A stretch of 64,000 bases of DNA from Alphaproteobacteria bacterium (GCA_016779005.1 JADHOL010000005.1:1-64000); one strand, 5' to 3'. Counted from the first letter of the stretch, positions 8,423 through 20,204 are shown. Notes: generated from the sequence alone by a model not told the origin. A program made the numbers and translations.

Positions 8423-9553
8423 TTACTCAATAATAATAGCTGGAATGGTAGCTGAGCCTTCTGCATTTTGACCTTCAAGAGAATCCCAAATTTTCTGTGC
8501 GATTGACGAATAGGCTTTGGAATGCGGGTTTTCAGGCTGGGTCGCAACGATTGGCTCTCCTGCGTCTGATGTTTGCCTGATAGTCATATCAAGCGGTATT
8601 CCCCCAAGAAACGCAACGTCTAACTTGGCGGCCTCTTTTTCAGCGCCACCTGTGCTAAATACATCATGCCTACTGCCGCAATCAGGGCATATAAAATAAC
8701 TCATATTTTCGATAATACCAAGGATGGGAACATCTACTTTTCGGAACATATTAAGCCCTTTTCGGGCATCTATCAAAGCTAGATCCTGAGGTGTAGATAC
8801 GATTACAGCGCCAGAGAGCGAGGCACGCTGACAAAGCGTTAATTGCGCATCCCCTGTGCCGGGCGGTAAATCTATCACTAATACATCCAAATCAGTCCAA
8901 AGAACATCCCGTAGCATTTGCTCGATAGCGCTCATTACCATGGGTCCACGCCAAATCGTTGGCGATTCAGGCTCAACCAGAAATCCAATTGACATTGTCT
9001 GGAGTCCCCAAACATCTAACGGCACTAATTTTTTGTCATAATATTCTGGTTTTCGGCTTGTGCCTAACAATCGAGGAAGCGAAGGGCCATAAATATCAGC
9101 ATCTAGAATGCCGACTAAAAGCCCCATTTGTTTTAACGCAAGTGCAATATTTATGGCTGTTGTTGATTTGCCTACGCCTCCTTTGCCAGAGGCGACAGCA
9201 ATTACATGCTTAGCTGGCTTTAAAGGCGGGTTTCGGGGAGCCTCTGGTTTTGAGCGGGGGGATGGTTGCGACGTGCTGGCTGCTTTATGAGCTGTTAATA
9301 TGGCAGTAGCTGACAGAACGCCTGATAAGCTACTTACCACATCTTCTGCTTCTCGGCGCAACTCGTCAGACTGATTTGCAAGGGCAGGGTCTATCTCTAT
9401 TGAAAATCCGATATGCCCATCTTTGATAACTATCCCTGATATGTCCCCATCATCGACGATATTATCTTTGGAATGTGGAAATTTGACCTGTCTGAGTGCC
9501 GATTTCACTTTTTCTGAAGTTATTTCTGACTGCATTCTTGATTTTCCGATCAT
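8423..9553 (-). CDS. mrp: Mrp/NBP35-type iron-sulfur cluster carrier ATPase
   Basis: Cytosolic P-loop ATPase thought to carry and deliver Fe-S clusters. It has an N-terminal MIP18-like (DUF59) domain over the first 90 or so residues, a linker, then the deviant Walker A motif ASGKGGVGKSTTAIN. LVIDLPPGTGDAQLT and the CPDCGS pair, whose CxxC bridges the cluster in the dimer, follow. The start is uncertain: the ATG at 9553 or a second ATG at 9535. It is transcribed against folA and away from hflK. Confidence 0.92.
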   Translation of the reverse strand: MIGKSRMQSEITSEKVKSALRQVKFPHSKDNIVDDGDISGIVIKDGHIGFSIEIDPALANQSDELRREAEDVVSSLSGVLSATAILTAHKAASTSQPSPRSKPEAPRNPPLKPAKHVIAVASGKGGVGKSTTAINIALALKQMGLLVGILDADIYGPSLPRLLGTSRKPEYYDKKLVPLDVWGLQTMSIGFLVEPESPTIWRGPMVMSAIEQMLRDVLWTDLDVLVIDLPPGTGDAQLTLCQRASLSGAVIVSTPQDLALIDARKGLNMFRKVDVPILGIIENMSYFICPDCGSRHDVFSTGGAEKEAAKLDVAFLGGIPLDMTIRQTSDAGEPIVATQPENPHSKAYSSIAQKIWDSLEGQNAEGSATIPAIIIE

Positions 9554-9713
9554 AACGCCAAATATAAGGTTGATATAACGTTAGTTGAAATACTGGTTAT
9601 AGATTATTTATGCAAGTAGTGAAGAATATAGCTGTTTAAAGATAGCTGTATTAAAAAATATCACTGTTTAGCTATTTGGTTTGAAACATAACATTAATGG
9701 AACGGAGCAACGA

Positions 9714-10832
9714 ATGCCGTGGAATAATCAAGGTGGCGGAAACGAAGGTGGACCATGGGGGGGCGGCTCTGATGGCGGAAAACAATGGGGTAACGGCGGA
9801 AAACAGCCAGGCCAACCTACACCGCCTGATCTGGATAAGTTAATTAATGATGCAAAACGTCGGTTTGGCGGTCTTGGGGGTTTTTCAAAAGGCGGGGGTT
9901 CTGGCAGGTTATTTTTAATCTTCTTGTTGATAGCAGCTATATTATGGCTGGCAACTGGTTTTTACCGCGTTAACGCTCAGCAGCAAGGTGTGGTCCTCAG
10001 ATTTGGTGAGTGGGTAAGAACCTCGCCTCCTGGTCTGCATTATCATCTTCCCTATCCTATCGAAACGGTACTTACACCAGAAGTAACCAGAGATAACAGA
10101 TTAGAGGTTGGTTTTCGTGAGATAGCAGGGCGCTCTAATAGCAAGCGTGATATTGCAGATGAAAGCCAGATGATTACCGGCGATGAGAATATCGTTGATA
10201 TAGATTTTGTTGTGTTTTGGCGAATAGCAGATGCAGGTGAATATCTATTTAATCTGGCCGACCCTGATGATACTATTAAGGTTGCGGCTGAAGCCGTGAT
10301 GAGAGAGACAATTGGTCAGACCCCAATTCAGAAGGCGCTTACTGAAGGACGTCAGACAATTCAGATTGATGTTAAAAATAAATTACAAGAGCTCCTAGAT
10401 GATTATGTTGCGGGCATTAGGGTGCGAGAAGTTCAACTTCTTGCTGTTGATCCCCCTAGCGACGTTATTGATGCCTTTAACGATGTTCAGCGTGCCAGGC
10501 AAGATAGAGATAGGCTGAAAAACGAAGCAGAAGCGTTTCGAAATGACGTTGTCCCAAGGGCTCGAGGGGAAGGTGCAAGGCTGATTGCAGAATCAGAGGC
10601 GTATCAGGCAGAGGTTGTAAACCGGGCAAAGGGTGACGCATCCCGATTTGATCAGGTGTATAGCTCTTACTTGAAAAATAAAGATATCACGGTGGAGCGG
10701 ATTTACATTGAAACTATGGAAAGTGTTTTTACTAATGTCGAAAAAATACTGATAGACGGAGACAGCGGAAATGGGGTTGTTCCGTACCTGCCACTTAAGG
10801 AATTAAATCGGTCTACGAGCCAGGGGAACTAA
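9714..10832 (+). CDS. hflK: HflK, subunit of the HflKC membrane protease regulator
   Basis: SPFH/prohibitin-family membrane protein that with HflC forms a cage around FtsH and modulates it. The N-terminus MPWNNQGGGN and a glycine-rich tract (about residues 1-70) are followed by one membrane helix (LFLIFLLIAAILWLATG) and the periplasmic band-7 domain. I use the ATG at 9714, which has a GGAG six bases upstream and gives the conserved MPWN start; the frame is open from 9681. It runs directly into hflC. Confidence 0.93.
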   Translation: MPWNNQGGGNEGGPWGGGSDGGKQWGNGGKQPGQPTPPDLDKLINDAKRRFGGLGGFSKGGGSGRLFLIFLLIAAILWLATGFYRVNAQQQGVVLRFGEWVRTSPPGLHYHLPYPIETVLTPEVTRDNRLEVGFREIAGRSNSKRDIADESQMITGDENIVDIDFVVFWRIADAGEYLFNLADPDDTIKVAAEAVMRETIGQTPIQKALTEGRQTIQIDVKNKLQELLDDYVAGIRVREVQLLAVDPPSDVIDAFNDVQRARQDRDRLKNEAEAFRNDVVPRARGEGARLIAESEAYQAEVVNRAKGDASRFDQVYSSYLKNKDITVERIYIETMESVFTNVEKILIDGDSGNGVVPYLPLKELNRSTSQGN

Positions 10833-10836
10833 TACC

Positions 10837-11703
10837 ATGAATATCAAAAACATTTCTATAGGTGTCGCAGCGCTACTGATTTTTACGATGATGTCCGCAT
10901 TATTTACGGTTAACCAAACACAACAGGCACTTGTATTACAATTTGGGGAGCCAAAGCGTATTATTCAGGATCCCGGTCTTGCCATTAAAATGCCATTTAT
11001 ACAAGACGTCGAATATTATGAAAAACGAGTTTTATCTCTTATCCCGCAGGATGCAGAAGAGGTAATACTGGCCGATCAAAAACGAATTCTGGTTGATGCT
11101 TTTGCGCGATTTCGTATCGCCAACCCATTGCTGTTCTATCAAACAGTAAGAAATGAATTCGGTGCTAGAGCTCGATTGGAATCAATAATTGATTCGTCCG
11201 TAAGACGGGTTTTAGGTAGTGAGACACTTGCCTCCATCCTGACTGGAAAGCGAAATGATATCAATAATAATATCCGTGACGAAGTCGAGCAATCCGTTAC
11301 CTCATTGGGGATTGAAATTATCGATGTTCGACTTCGAAGAGCAGATTACCCTGAGTCGACTAGTCAAAATATTTTTAATCGAATGAAATCTGAGCGTGAG
11401 CGAGAAGCAAAGGAGTTTCGTGCGACAGGTGAAGAAGAAGCTCAGAAGATTAGAGCCGATGCAGAGAAAACCAGAACCGTTATTGTTGCGGAAGCGGCTC
11501 GTGAAGCGCAGGAAAATAGAGGTCGCGGAGATAGCGAAGCGATAGATATATACGCTGAAAGTTTTGGTCAGGATCCCGAGTTTTTCTCATTTTATCGCTC
11601 AATGGAAGCATATCGGAAATCGATAGGGGAATCTCAGACTTCGATGGTGCTAGCACCAGATTCGGAGTTCTTTAAATTCTTCAAAAATAAGCTCGGTGAA
11701 TAA
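10837..11703 (+). CDS. hflC: HflC, partner subunit of HflK
   Basis: Second SPFH protein of the HflKC complex. An N-terminal signal-anchor helix (about residues 6-25) precedes the band-7 domain, with QTQQALVLQFGEPKRIIQDPGL at its start and an alanine/glutamate-rich coiled-coil stretch (REREAKEFRATGEEEAQKIR). At 288 residues it is standard length. Only four bases separate it from hflK, so the two are co-translated. Confidence 0.93.
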   Translation: MNIKNISIGVAALLIFTMMSALFTVNQTQQALVLQFGEPKRIIQDPGLAIKMPFIQDVEYYEKRVLSLIPQDAEEVILADQKRILVDAFARFRIANPLLFYQTVRNEFGARARLESIIDSSVRRVLGSETLASILTGKRNDINNNIRDEVEQSVTSLGIEIIDVRLRRADYPESTSQNIFNRMKSEREREAKEFRATGEEEAQKIRADAEKTRTVIVAEAAREAQENRGRGDSEAIDIYAESFGQDPEFFSFYRSMEAYRKSIGESQTSMVLAPDSEFFKFFKNKLGE

Positions 11704-11758
11704 TGTAAAGCTATTAACACTCCAAATTTTCACCATCTTTGCACCATAAATCATTCAC

Positions 11759-11806
11759 TTTTTGCTGGCTTTATTAAACTTAGCCAGCAAAAAGCTGGTT
11801 GTCTTT
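11759..11806 (+). promoter_or_regulatory. Alternative hairpins in the degP leader
   Basis: TTTTTGCTGGCT (11759-11770) and AGCCAGCAAAAA (11782-11793) form a perfect 12-bp stem. The A/T polarity is the reverse of an intrinsic terminator on both strands. The same AGCCAGC (11782-11788) can instead pair with GCTGGTT (11794-11800) across a five-A loop, and a TCTTTT run follows. Three segments with two mutually exclusive pairings in front of degP look like an attenuator or structural switch; the function is inferred only. Confidence 0.4.
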
Positions 11807-11832
11807 TCTCGGATTGTTTTAAGGATACGATA

Positions 11833-13365
11833 ATGAAGTTAAGCATTTTAGAGACTGTACAGGAAGGTGGGCGCCGCCCTAACAGCCTGTATTCTGGTAA
11901 TAAAATATATTCTGGTAACAAAATATCGGTGGGTGACGCCTTGCGTTCATTTTCAACCGGTTTGCTATTTTGTGTTTGGATAGTGGTAGGTAGCACCACT
12001 GCTCATGCACAAGAAAGACCGGATAGTTTTGCTGATTTGGCAGAACGCTTGCTTCCGTCTGTTGTGAATATCTCAACTGCGACATTGGTGGAAGGCGGGG
12101 CTGACTTTGATTTGCCTCAGTTCCCGGAGGGTTCTCCCTTCGAGGAATTTTTCAAGGAATTCAATGAGCGTCCTGGCGCACAGCGCGCCCAATCCCTGGG
12201 ATCAGGTTTTATAACGGATTCAATCGGCATTGTTATCACAAATAATCATGTGATTGAAAACTCAGATGAGATTACGGTTATTCTATCAGATGAGACTGAG
12301 TTTAAAGCTGAGATAATTGGCAGAGATCCAAAAACCGATATTGCGGTACTTCGTATTGAGCCAGGAGATAAAGAGCTTTCAGCTGTATCGTTCGGTGACT
12401 CAGACAGTCTGCGAGTAGGGGACTGGGTGATGGCTATTGGAAACCCGTTCGGACTTGGCGGAACCGTTACCGCAGGTATTGTATCCGCACGGGGACGCGA
12501 TATCGGCTCTGGCCCTTATGATGATTTTATCCAGACAGATGCTTCCATCAACAGAGGAAATTCAGGTGGGCCATTATTTGATCTAGAAGGGAATGTTATC
12601 GGAATAAATACGGCTATTTTTTCCCAATCTGGCGGCTCTGTTGGTATAGGCTTTGCGATTGCCTCTAACCTTGCAGATGATACGGTCGACCAGCTTGTGG
12701 AGTTTGGCAGAACGCGCCGTGGATGGCTTGGTGTATTCATTCAAGAAATAACAGAGGATATTGCCGATAGTCTTGGACTAGACGAGGCTGCGGGCGCACT
12801 CGTATCTGCTGTTACACCGGGCGGCCCTGCCGAAGATGCTGGGTTGGAACCTGGTGATACCATTATTGCATTTGATGGCAAAAAGATTAAGAGCGTGAAA
12901 GATTTGCCGCGTATCGTGGCAGAAACACCAGTAGATAAACAGGTGTCGGTTGACATTGTTCGCTCCGGTAAGAAATTAGCTGTTGATGTGGTTTTAGGCG
13001 AGTTAGAACAGGCTGAACAAAGCGGTGTGTTAACAGGTAACATGCCATCTGATGAGCCTACTGCAATCGGCTCTCTTGGGATTGCGCTTGCTAATATCTC
13101 GGATGAAATTATTGAGAAATATAACCTAGATGAGGAAGAAACAGGGGTTATTATCACCGAAGTCCTAGAAGGAAGCCCTGCATCAAATATGAATATTCAG
13201 GAAGGTAATATTATCCGCCGTATTGGACAGCGCAAAGTTGATACAGTGGAGACAGTGTTATCTGAGGTTGAGCGTTTGCGTGATGCTGATAGAAGCGGGG
13301 TTCTTATGTTGATTGAATCGCAAGGACGTAATAGGTTCGTACAACTGCCATTCGTGGATAGATAA
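11833..13365 (+). CDS. degP: Periplasmic serine protease/chaperone DegP (HtrA/Do family)
   Basis: Secreted trypsin-like protease that degrades or refolds damaged envelope proteins. A hydrophobic segment at about 43-56 ending AHA, then QERPD, is a plausible signal peptide and cleavage site. The N-terminal region before it is unusually long (about 40 residues). The triad is visible in NNHVIE (His), KTDIAV (Asp) and GNSGGP (Ser). Two PDZ domains follow. An AAGGA lies eight bases before the ATG. The N-terminus contains a tandem duplication (YSGNKI twice). It sits after hflKC, the usual alphaproteobacterial order. Confidence 0.93.
   Translation: MKLSILETVQEGGRRPNSLYSGNKIYSGNKISVGDALRSFSTGLLFCVWIVVGSTTAHAQERPDSFADLAERLLPSVVNISTATLVEGGADFDLPQFPEGSPFEEFFKEFNERPGAQRAQSLGSGFITDSIGIVITNNHVIENSDEITVILSDETEFKAEIIGRDPKTDIAVLRIEPGDKELSAVSFGDSDSLRVGDWVMAIGNPFGLGGTVTAGIVSARGRDIGSGPYDDFIQTDASINRGNSGGPLFDLEGNVIGINTAIFSQSGGSVGIGFAIASNLADDTVDQLVEFGRTRRGWLGVFIQEITEDIADSLGLDEAAGALVSAVTPGGPAEDAGLEPGDTIIAFDGKKIKSVKDLPRIVAETPVDKQVSVDIVRSGKKLAVDVVLGELEQAEQSGVLTGNMPSDEPTAIGSLGIALANISDEIIEKYNLDEEETGVIITEVLEGSPASNMNIQEGNIIRRIGQRKVDTVETVLSEVERLRDADRSGVLMLIESQGRNRFVQLPFVDR
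11890..11925 (+). repeat. 18-bp tandem duplication inside degP
   Basis: Two 18-bp copies (11890-11907 and 11908-11925) differ at one base and encode YSGNKI twice, ahead of the signal peptide core. The duplication keeps frame and falls in a region not expected to be in the mature protein. Confidence 0.85.
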
Positions 13366-13384
13366 ATCATCATAAAAGAGACAT

Positions 13385-13417
13385 AAAAAAAAGCAGCCTG
13401 TTCAGGCTGCTTTTTTA
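13385..13417. terminator. Bidirectional terminator between degP and serB
   Basis: A perfect AAAAAAGCAGCCTG / CAGGCTGCTTTTTT stem with a very small loop gives an A-rich left arm and T-run right arm. It can therefore stop transcription from both convergent genes, and it overlaps the serB stop codon. Confidence 0.92.
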
Positions 13418-14323
13418 TGAGACCATATCACCGATTGTATATCCTTGCAAAAATAGTAAGCCTGTAAGGTCAGTATAATTAAGCTGGGTTGCTATTTTAT
13501 CTCTCAAAAGTTGTTTTCCCTCAAACGCAACGCCTAATCCAGCTGCTTCAAGCATTTCTAGATCATTTGCACCATCACCAATGGCAGCAACATCCGCGCT
13601 TTTTAAGTTATGCTGCTTGCTGAGTTGGGTGAGGGCTTCTTTTTTAGCATGCACGCCTAATATGGGCGGAATAACATTTCCTGTTAAGTGCGAGTTTGTT
13701 ATTTCAAGCTTGTTAGAGAATGAGCCGTCAAAGCCAATTTTCTGGGCAATAGGGATGGTCAGGAAGTCAAATCCGCCAGAGACAATATAGCACAATGCGC
13801 CGCTTTTTTTCATGGTTGGCGCAAGCAAAGATGCTCCATTATTAAGATGGGTTTCTTCTATTATCTCTAATAATATATCTTCTTTTATGCCTTTAAGCAT
13901 CGCCACACGCTTCATAATTGACTGGTTAAAATCAAGTTCTCCTCGCATTGATTGGCGGGTGATATTGGCAATCTCTTCCCCTATCCCGACTTTTGCGGCA
14001 ATCTCGTCAAGAGACTCCCCTTTGATTAAGGTGCTGTCCATATCAGCAAGAAGTATTTTTTTACGCCTGTTTTTTTCGCTGATCAAATTAATGTCTAATT
14101 GCATGGAATTTGCAATGTTACGAATGGATGAAACGGCACCCCCGTTAGTTTTCAAGAAGTGGTCAGTTTTTAAGAAGCATTCAACAGCCCATTGGCCATA
14201 TTCACCTTCTGCAAGCCATGAATGCATCTGCATATCAGCTGTTTTTATAAAGTGAGACAGTGTATTTTTTGTTTCAGGATTTTTAGATGATGTGGATATA
14301 AGGATAAGATCTTGCATGTCCAT
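13415..14323 (-). CDS. serB: Phosphoserine phosphatase SerB
   Basis: HAD-family phosphatase making L-serine from phosphoserine, the last step of serine synthesis. It has the DxDST nucleophile motif (LADMDSTLIKGES), the YIVSGGFDFLT motif and the GDGANDLEML metal-binding motif. The N-terminal 80 residues form a regulatory-type domain. ATGs at 14323 and 14317 are both possible starts. It diverges from miaA with only about 23 bases between the likely starts. Within the N-terminal domain, FLKT-DH-FLKT is a small internal repeat. Confidence 0.93.
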   Translation of the reverse strand: MDMQDLILISTSSKNPETKNTLSHFIKTADMQMHSWLAEGEYGQWAVECFLKTDHFLKTNGGAVSSIRNIANSMQLDINLISEKNRRKKILLADMDSTLIKGESLDEIAAKVGIGEEIANITRQSMRGELDFNQSIMKRVAMLKGIKEDILLEIIEETHLNNGASLLAPTMKKSGALCYIVSGGFDFLTIPIAQKIGFDGSFSNKLEITNSHLTGNVIPPILGVHAKKEALTQLSKQHNLKSADVAAIGDGANDLEMLEAAGLGVAFEGKQLLRDKIATQLNYTDLTGLLFLQGYTIGDMVS

Positions 14324-14346
14324 GTCTCGTGTTTTATGTCGACGGT

Positions 14347-15291
14347 ATGAGTGATATCAGTTCAATAGATGTAAGCCAAAATATCCTTGTAATAGCTGGG
14401 CCAACCGCAAGCGGTAAGTCCACAATTGCAATGGATATAGCTCAGAAATGTAACAGTGTCATCATTAACGCTGATTCAATGCAGGTTTATTCTGACTTGC
14501 AGATACTTACCGCACGTCCAACACACCAAGATATGGAAACAACGCCTCATGCATTATATGGTGTAATTGATGGTAGCAGGAGATGCAATGTTCGGCACTG
14601 GCTGGAGCTTGCTACTCGCGAAGTTGAAAAAGCAAGACTGCTTGGAAAATTGCCCATTTTAGTAGGTGGGACTGGTCTGTATCTGAATGCTGCAAGACAT
14701 GGGATCTCCCAAATTCCAGAAGTGTCTGAGGAAATACATAATAAAGCTGTAAGCGTGCATCAGGATATTGGAGCACGCTCATTTAAGGAACTAGTTGCGC
14801 AAAATGATAGTGAAACGGCCTCTAGGCTGGCAGAAGGAGATAGCCAGCGATTAATAAGGGCAATGGAAGTTTACTGGCAGACAAACAAGCCCCTATCCTA
14901 TTGGCAATCACAGCCACTAACAGGCGCGATTTCTAGAAATTTTATTCATGTAGCACATCTGCCGCCTCGTCAATTGGTCTATGATTCAATTAATCAAAGA
15001 GTGCATAACATGATTGAGGAAGGCGCCCTTGATGAGGTCGGCGCACTAGTTGCGCGCACATTAGACCCTGCTCTGCCCGTCATGAAAGCACTTGGTGTTC
15101 GGCAAATTGCTGCCTATCTTAAATCTGAATTAGCATTTGATTTGATGATTGAGAGTATTGCTCAAGATACAAGGCATTATGCAAAACGCCAGTTTACCTG
15201 GTTCAAGAATAATTTTATATCGGAATTCACTAATAATGAGAAATATTCAAAAAGAATTATTTCAGAAATCTTTGCATTAATTCCCAGATAG
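14347..15291 (+). CDS. miaA: tRNA dimethylallyltransferase MiaA
   Basis: Transfers the dimethylallyl group to A37 of tRNAs reading UNN codons. The P-loop is GPTASGKST, followed by INADSMQVYSDLQILTARP and LVGGTGLY. The C-terminus carries the DTRHYAKRQFTWF signature. The frame opens at 14329, but MSDISS from the ATG at 14347 puts the P-loop near residue 20, as expected. About 314 residues. It is conserved between serB and ilvB in many Alphaproteobacteria. Confidence 0.93.
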   Translation: MSDISSIDVSQNILVIAGPTASGKSTIAMDIAQKCNSVIINADSMQVYSDLQILTARPTHQDMETTPHALYGVIDGSRRCNVRHWLELATREVEKARLLGKLPILVGGTGLYLNAARHGISQIPEVSEEIHNKAVSVHQDIGARSFKELVAQNDSETASRLAEGDSQRLIRAMEVYWQTNKPLSYWQSQPLTGAISRNFIHVAHLPPRQLVYDSINQRVHNMIEEGALDEVGALVARTLDPALPVMKALGVRQIAAYLKSELAFDLMIESIAQDTRHYAKRQFTWFKNNFISEFTNNEKYSKRIISEIFALIPR

Positions 15292-15294
15292 GGG

Positions 15295-15326
15295 TTGACA
15301 AACATTCAGCCCGATCTTAGGAATAT
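15295..15326 (+). promoter_or_regulatory. Putative ilvB promoter
   Basis: A consensus TTGACA lies at 15295-15300, immediately after the miaA stop. Possible -10 boxes are TAGGAA (15318, 17-base spacer) or GAATAT (15321, 20-base spacer). About 95 bases of leader would separate the start site from ilvB. Confidence 0.4.
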
Positions 15327-15346
15327 GGCAGATTAACAGGTGTTTT

Positions 15347-15385
15347 ATGCTGATTACATTGGCTTATATGTCTGTTTGTAAATGA
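15347..15385 (+). other. Candidate 12-codon leader ORF before ilvB
   Basis: ATG at 15347 opens MLITLAYMSVCK, preceded at four bases by AGGTG, a good ribosome-binding site. Four of twelve residues are Leu, Ile or Val, which invites comparison with ilv leader peptides. However, there is no run of such codons and I find no terminator hairpin between it and ilvB, so attenuation is not supported beyond this. Confidence 0.25.
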
Positions 15386-15415
15386 AATCATGATAAGATA
15401 AAGCGTTGGTACCAG

Positions 15416-17203
15416 ATGGCATATAAACAACCAAAATATAAAATACAGCAAATTCCAGGCGCAGAATTATTGCTTAAATGTCTTGAAGATCAGAATGTAG
15501 AGGTGATTTTCGGTTATCCTGGTGGTGCTGTTTTACCTATTTATGATGCGTTATTTAAAAATAACAGAATTAAACATATTCTGGTGCGACATGAGCAGGC
15601 AGCAGTGCATGCAGCTGAGGGTTATGCACGCTCAACAGGAAAAGTCGGTGTGGTGCTTGTAACATCTGGTCCTGGTGCAACAAATGCCGTGACTGGATTA
15701 ACAGATGCGCTTATGGATTCTGTTCCTGTTGTGTGTTTAACAGGTCAGGTGCCAACCCACCTTGTGGGCACAGATGCGTTTCAGGAAGCAGATACAACTG
15801 GCATCACGCGCCAATGCACAAAACATAACTATCTTGTAACGAAATCAGCTGATCTACAGCTTGTCGTATCAGAGGCATTTCACGTAGCTAGGACAGGACG
15901 TCCAGGGCCTGTGCTTATTGATTTGCCAAAAGATATTCTAATGTTGGATGCGCCTTATTCTGATTCACCAGAAATACGCGAAGAAGCCACAAAGAGATAT
16001 TACCCACAGATAAACCCTGATCCAAAATCGATAAAAGAGGCTGTTCGGATTCTCAAAAAAGCAAAAAGACCTATTATCTATGGTGGTGGCGGTCTCATTA
16101 ATAGTGGGCCTGATGCATCTGAGAAGCTTGGAAAACTTGTTAAAATGACAGGCTGGCCTACAACCCTTACATTAATGGGTCTTGGGGCGCTACCTGCTGA
16201 AGATAGTCACTTTTTGGGTATGCTTGGAATGCATGGAACATATGAAGCTAACTTGGCAATGTATAATTGTGATGTGATGCTGAATATTGGCGCAAGGTTT
16301 GATGATAGGGTAACTGGAAAATTATCTGAATTTTCACCTCAGTCTCAGAAAATTCATATTGATATTGATGCCTCTTCTATTAATAAAAATATTCAGGTTG
16401 ATGTTGGTATCATTGGCGATGCTGGAATTGTACTTGATGCTCTAATCGCAGAAATGAAGGCACAATCTTTTGAGCCAAATGCGGCCCCACTTGCAAAATG
16501 GTGGCAGCAGATAACTGAATGGCGTTCAAAAAAATGCCTTGGATACAAGCAGATTAGTCAAGTGATAAAGCCACAATACGCGTTAGAGAGGCTGTATCAG
16601 ATGACCAAAGATAGGGATACTTACGTTACAACCGAAGTAGGGCAGCATCAGATGTGGGCCGCACAATATTTTGGCTTTAATAAGCCAAATAGGTGGATGA
16701 CATCTGGCGGACTTGGCACAATGGGATATGGCCTGCCAGCCGCTATGGGGGTTCAGGTTGCACATCCTGACTCGCTTGTAATTGATGTTTCAGGCGAGGG
16801 CTCATTCATGATGAACATGCAGGAGTTATCAACGATCGCACAGTATGATCTGCCTGTTAAGATATTTATATTGAATAACGAATGGTTAGGAATGGTTCGC
16901 CAATGGCAAGAGCTTATTCATGGCGGGAGATACTCTCAAAGCTATTCTTCTTCTCTGCCTGATTTTGTTAAATTAGCTGATACCTTTGGCATGACAGGGC
17001 TTGTGGCTGAGACAGCCTCTGGCTTAGATGATGTGATAACCCAAATGCTTGACACAAATGGGCCTGTTATTGCAGATATTCGGATTGAAAAAGAGGAAAA
17101 CTGCTTCCCAATGATACCATCAGGAGCGGCTCATAATGAGATGATATTAGGGCCTGATGACCAAGATGGTGCTATTTCAGAGTCTGGCAAGATTCTCGTT
17201 TAA
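15416..17203 (+). CDS. ilvB: Acetolactate synthase large subunit (AHAS, IlvB/IlvI type)
   Basis: ThDP/FAD enzyme that condenses two pyruvates, or pyruvate with 2-oxobutyrate, in the first common step of branched-chain amino acid synthesis. Visible motifs: [28 protein letters not shown] with the catalytic glutamate, and the ThDP/Mg motif [12 protein letters not shown] through [14 protein letters not shown]. At 595 residues it is standard length. The ribosome-binding site is weak. It is followed by its regulatory subunit. Confidence 0.95.
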   Translation: MAYKQPKYKIQQIPGAELLLKCLEDQNVEVIFGYPGGAVLPIYDALFKNNRIKHILVRHEQAAVHAAEGYARSTGKVGVVLVTSGPGATNAVTGLTDALMDSVPVVCLTGQVPTHLVGTDAFQEADTTGITRQCTKHNYLVTKSADLQLVVSEAFHVARTGRPGPVLIDLPKDILMLDAPYSDSPEIREEATKRYYPQINPDPKSIKEAVRILKKAKRPIIYGGGGLINSGPDASEKLGKLVKMTGWPTTLTLMGLGALPAEDSHFLGMLGMHGTYEANLAMYNCDVMLNIGARFDDRVTGKLSEFSPQSQKIHIDIDASSINKNIQVDVGIIGDAGIVLDALIAEMKAQSFEPNAAPLAKWWQQITEWRSKKCLGYKQISQVIKPQYALERLYQMTKDRDTYVTTEVGQHQMWAAQYFGFNKPNRWMTSGGLGTMGYGLPAAMGVQVAHPDSLVIDVSGEGSFMMNMQELSTIAQYDLPVKIFILNNEWLGMVRQWQELIHGGRYSQSYSSSLPDFVKLADTFGMTGLVAETASGLDDVITQMLDTNGPVIADIRIEKEENCFPMIPSGAAHNEMILGPDDQDGAISESGKILV

Positions 17204-17289
17204 AGAATAGCTGTCAGCGCATGAATTATTGTGAGTGCCTTATTAGCGTTGCGAGATGTACTGACAGCATGATAAAGGAATAACAACAG

Positions 17290-17811
17290 ATGTTAGATAC
17301 GCAAAAAATCGAAAGCCACACCTTATCCGTGCTTGTTGATGACGAACCAGGCGTGCTTGCTCGTGTCGTAGGGCTGTTTTCTGGTCGTGGCTACAATATT
17401 GAAAGTCTGACAGTTTCAGTTGTGGATAAAAAGAAAAAAACATCCAGAATTTCAGTTGTAACAACTGGAACACCTCAAGTCATAAACCTGATACAACAGC
17501 TATTATCAAGGCTAATCCCTGTCCATAAGGTAGAGGATCTCAGCAATGGGCCTGCGCATGTAGAACGTGAGCTAGCGTTGGTAAAAATCGTTAATAAGGG
17601 GGATAGCCGAATTGAGGCACTTCGTATTGCGGATAGTTTTAGAGCGCGTATTTTAGACAGCTCTCTTAATAGTTTTGTATTTGAAGTAACAGGCGCAACT
17701 GACAAAGTATCTGCCTTTGTTGACCTAATGGAATCTCTTGGTAAAGTAGAAGTTGCAAGAACTGGAATTTGTGGTATCACCCGTGGAAATAAAATTGATC
17801 TTGCGGACTGA
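17290..17811 (+). CDS. ilvH: Acetolactate synthase small (regulatory) subunit
   Basis: Activates the large subunit and confers valine feedback inhibition. An N-terminal ACT domain (LSVLVDDEPGVLARVVGLFSGRGYNIESL) is followed by the C-terminal domain with ERELALVKI and GKVEVARTGICGITRG. 173 residues, within the normal range. It lies 86 bases after ilvB and precedes ilvC. Confidence 0.95.
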   Translation: MLDTQKIESHTLSVLVDDEPGVLARVVGLFSGRGYNIESLTVSVVDKKKKTSRISVVTTGTPQVINLIQQLLSRLIPVHKVEDLSNGPAHVERELALVKIVNKGDSRIEALRIADSFRARILDSSLNSFVFEVTGATDKVSAFVDLMESLGKVEVARTGICGITRGNKIDLAD

Positions 17812-17901
17812 TAATTTCAAACTATAGTGCCCTAATTAAATCGTGGTTCTGCTATTAGGGATGGCCTTTAATTTGCCATTTTCTATCAGTATCGTTTTTA
17901 A

Positions 17902-18942
<1,041 letters not shown>

Positions 18943-18950
18943 TGACAGGC

Positions 18951-18977
18951 AGGGGTGTTATACTAGCACCCCTTTTT
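18951..18977 (+). terminator. Intrinsic terminator after ilvC
   Basis: AGGGGTG (18951-18957) pairs perfectly with CACCCCT (18967-18973) across a nine-base loop and is followed by a T-run. It closes the ilvBHC operon. Confidence 0.9.
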
Positions 18978-19156
18978 GGGTTGGGTTAATAGACGTTAAT
19001 TGTTCAACAATCAGATAGTGATTGTGATAAATAACAAGATAATTAAATAAGATAATGGCCGTAAATGTGGTAAAACACTTTTTTTTGTTAAATTGTCAAT
19101 GAACATGTCGTTGTAATATCGTTAGATGAAACTCTTTTTATAAAGGACATTGATAG

Positions 19157-20194
<1,038 letters not shown>

Positions 20195-20204
20195 TTGAGC
20201 AATC

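Noticed and set aside
11759-11793. 12-bp inverted repeat after hflC considered as an ordinary terminator
   Set aside because: The left arm starts with T and the right arm ends with A, so neither strand has the A-stem-U layout of an intrinsic terminator.
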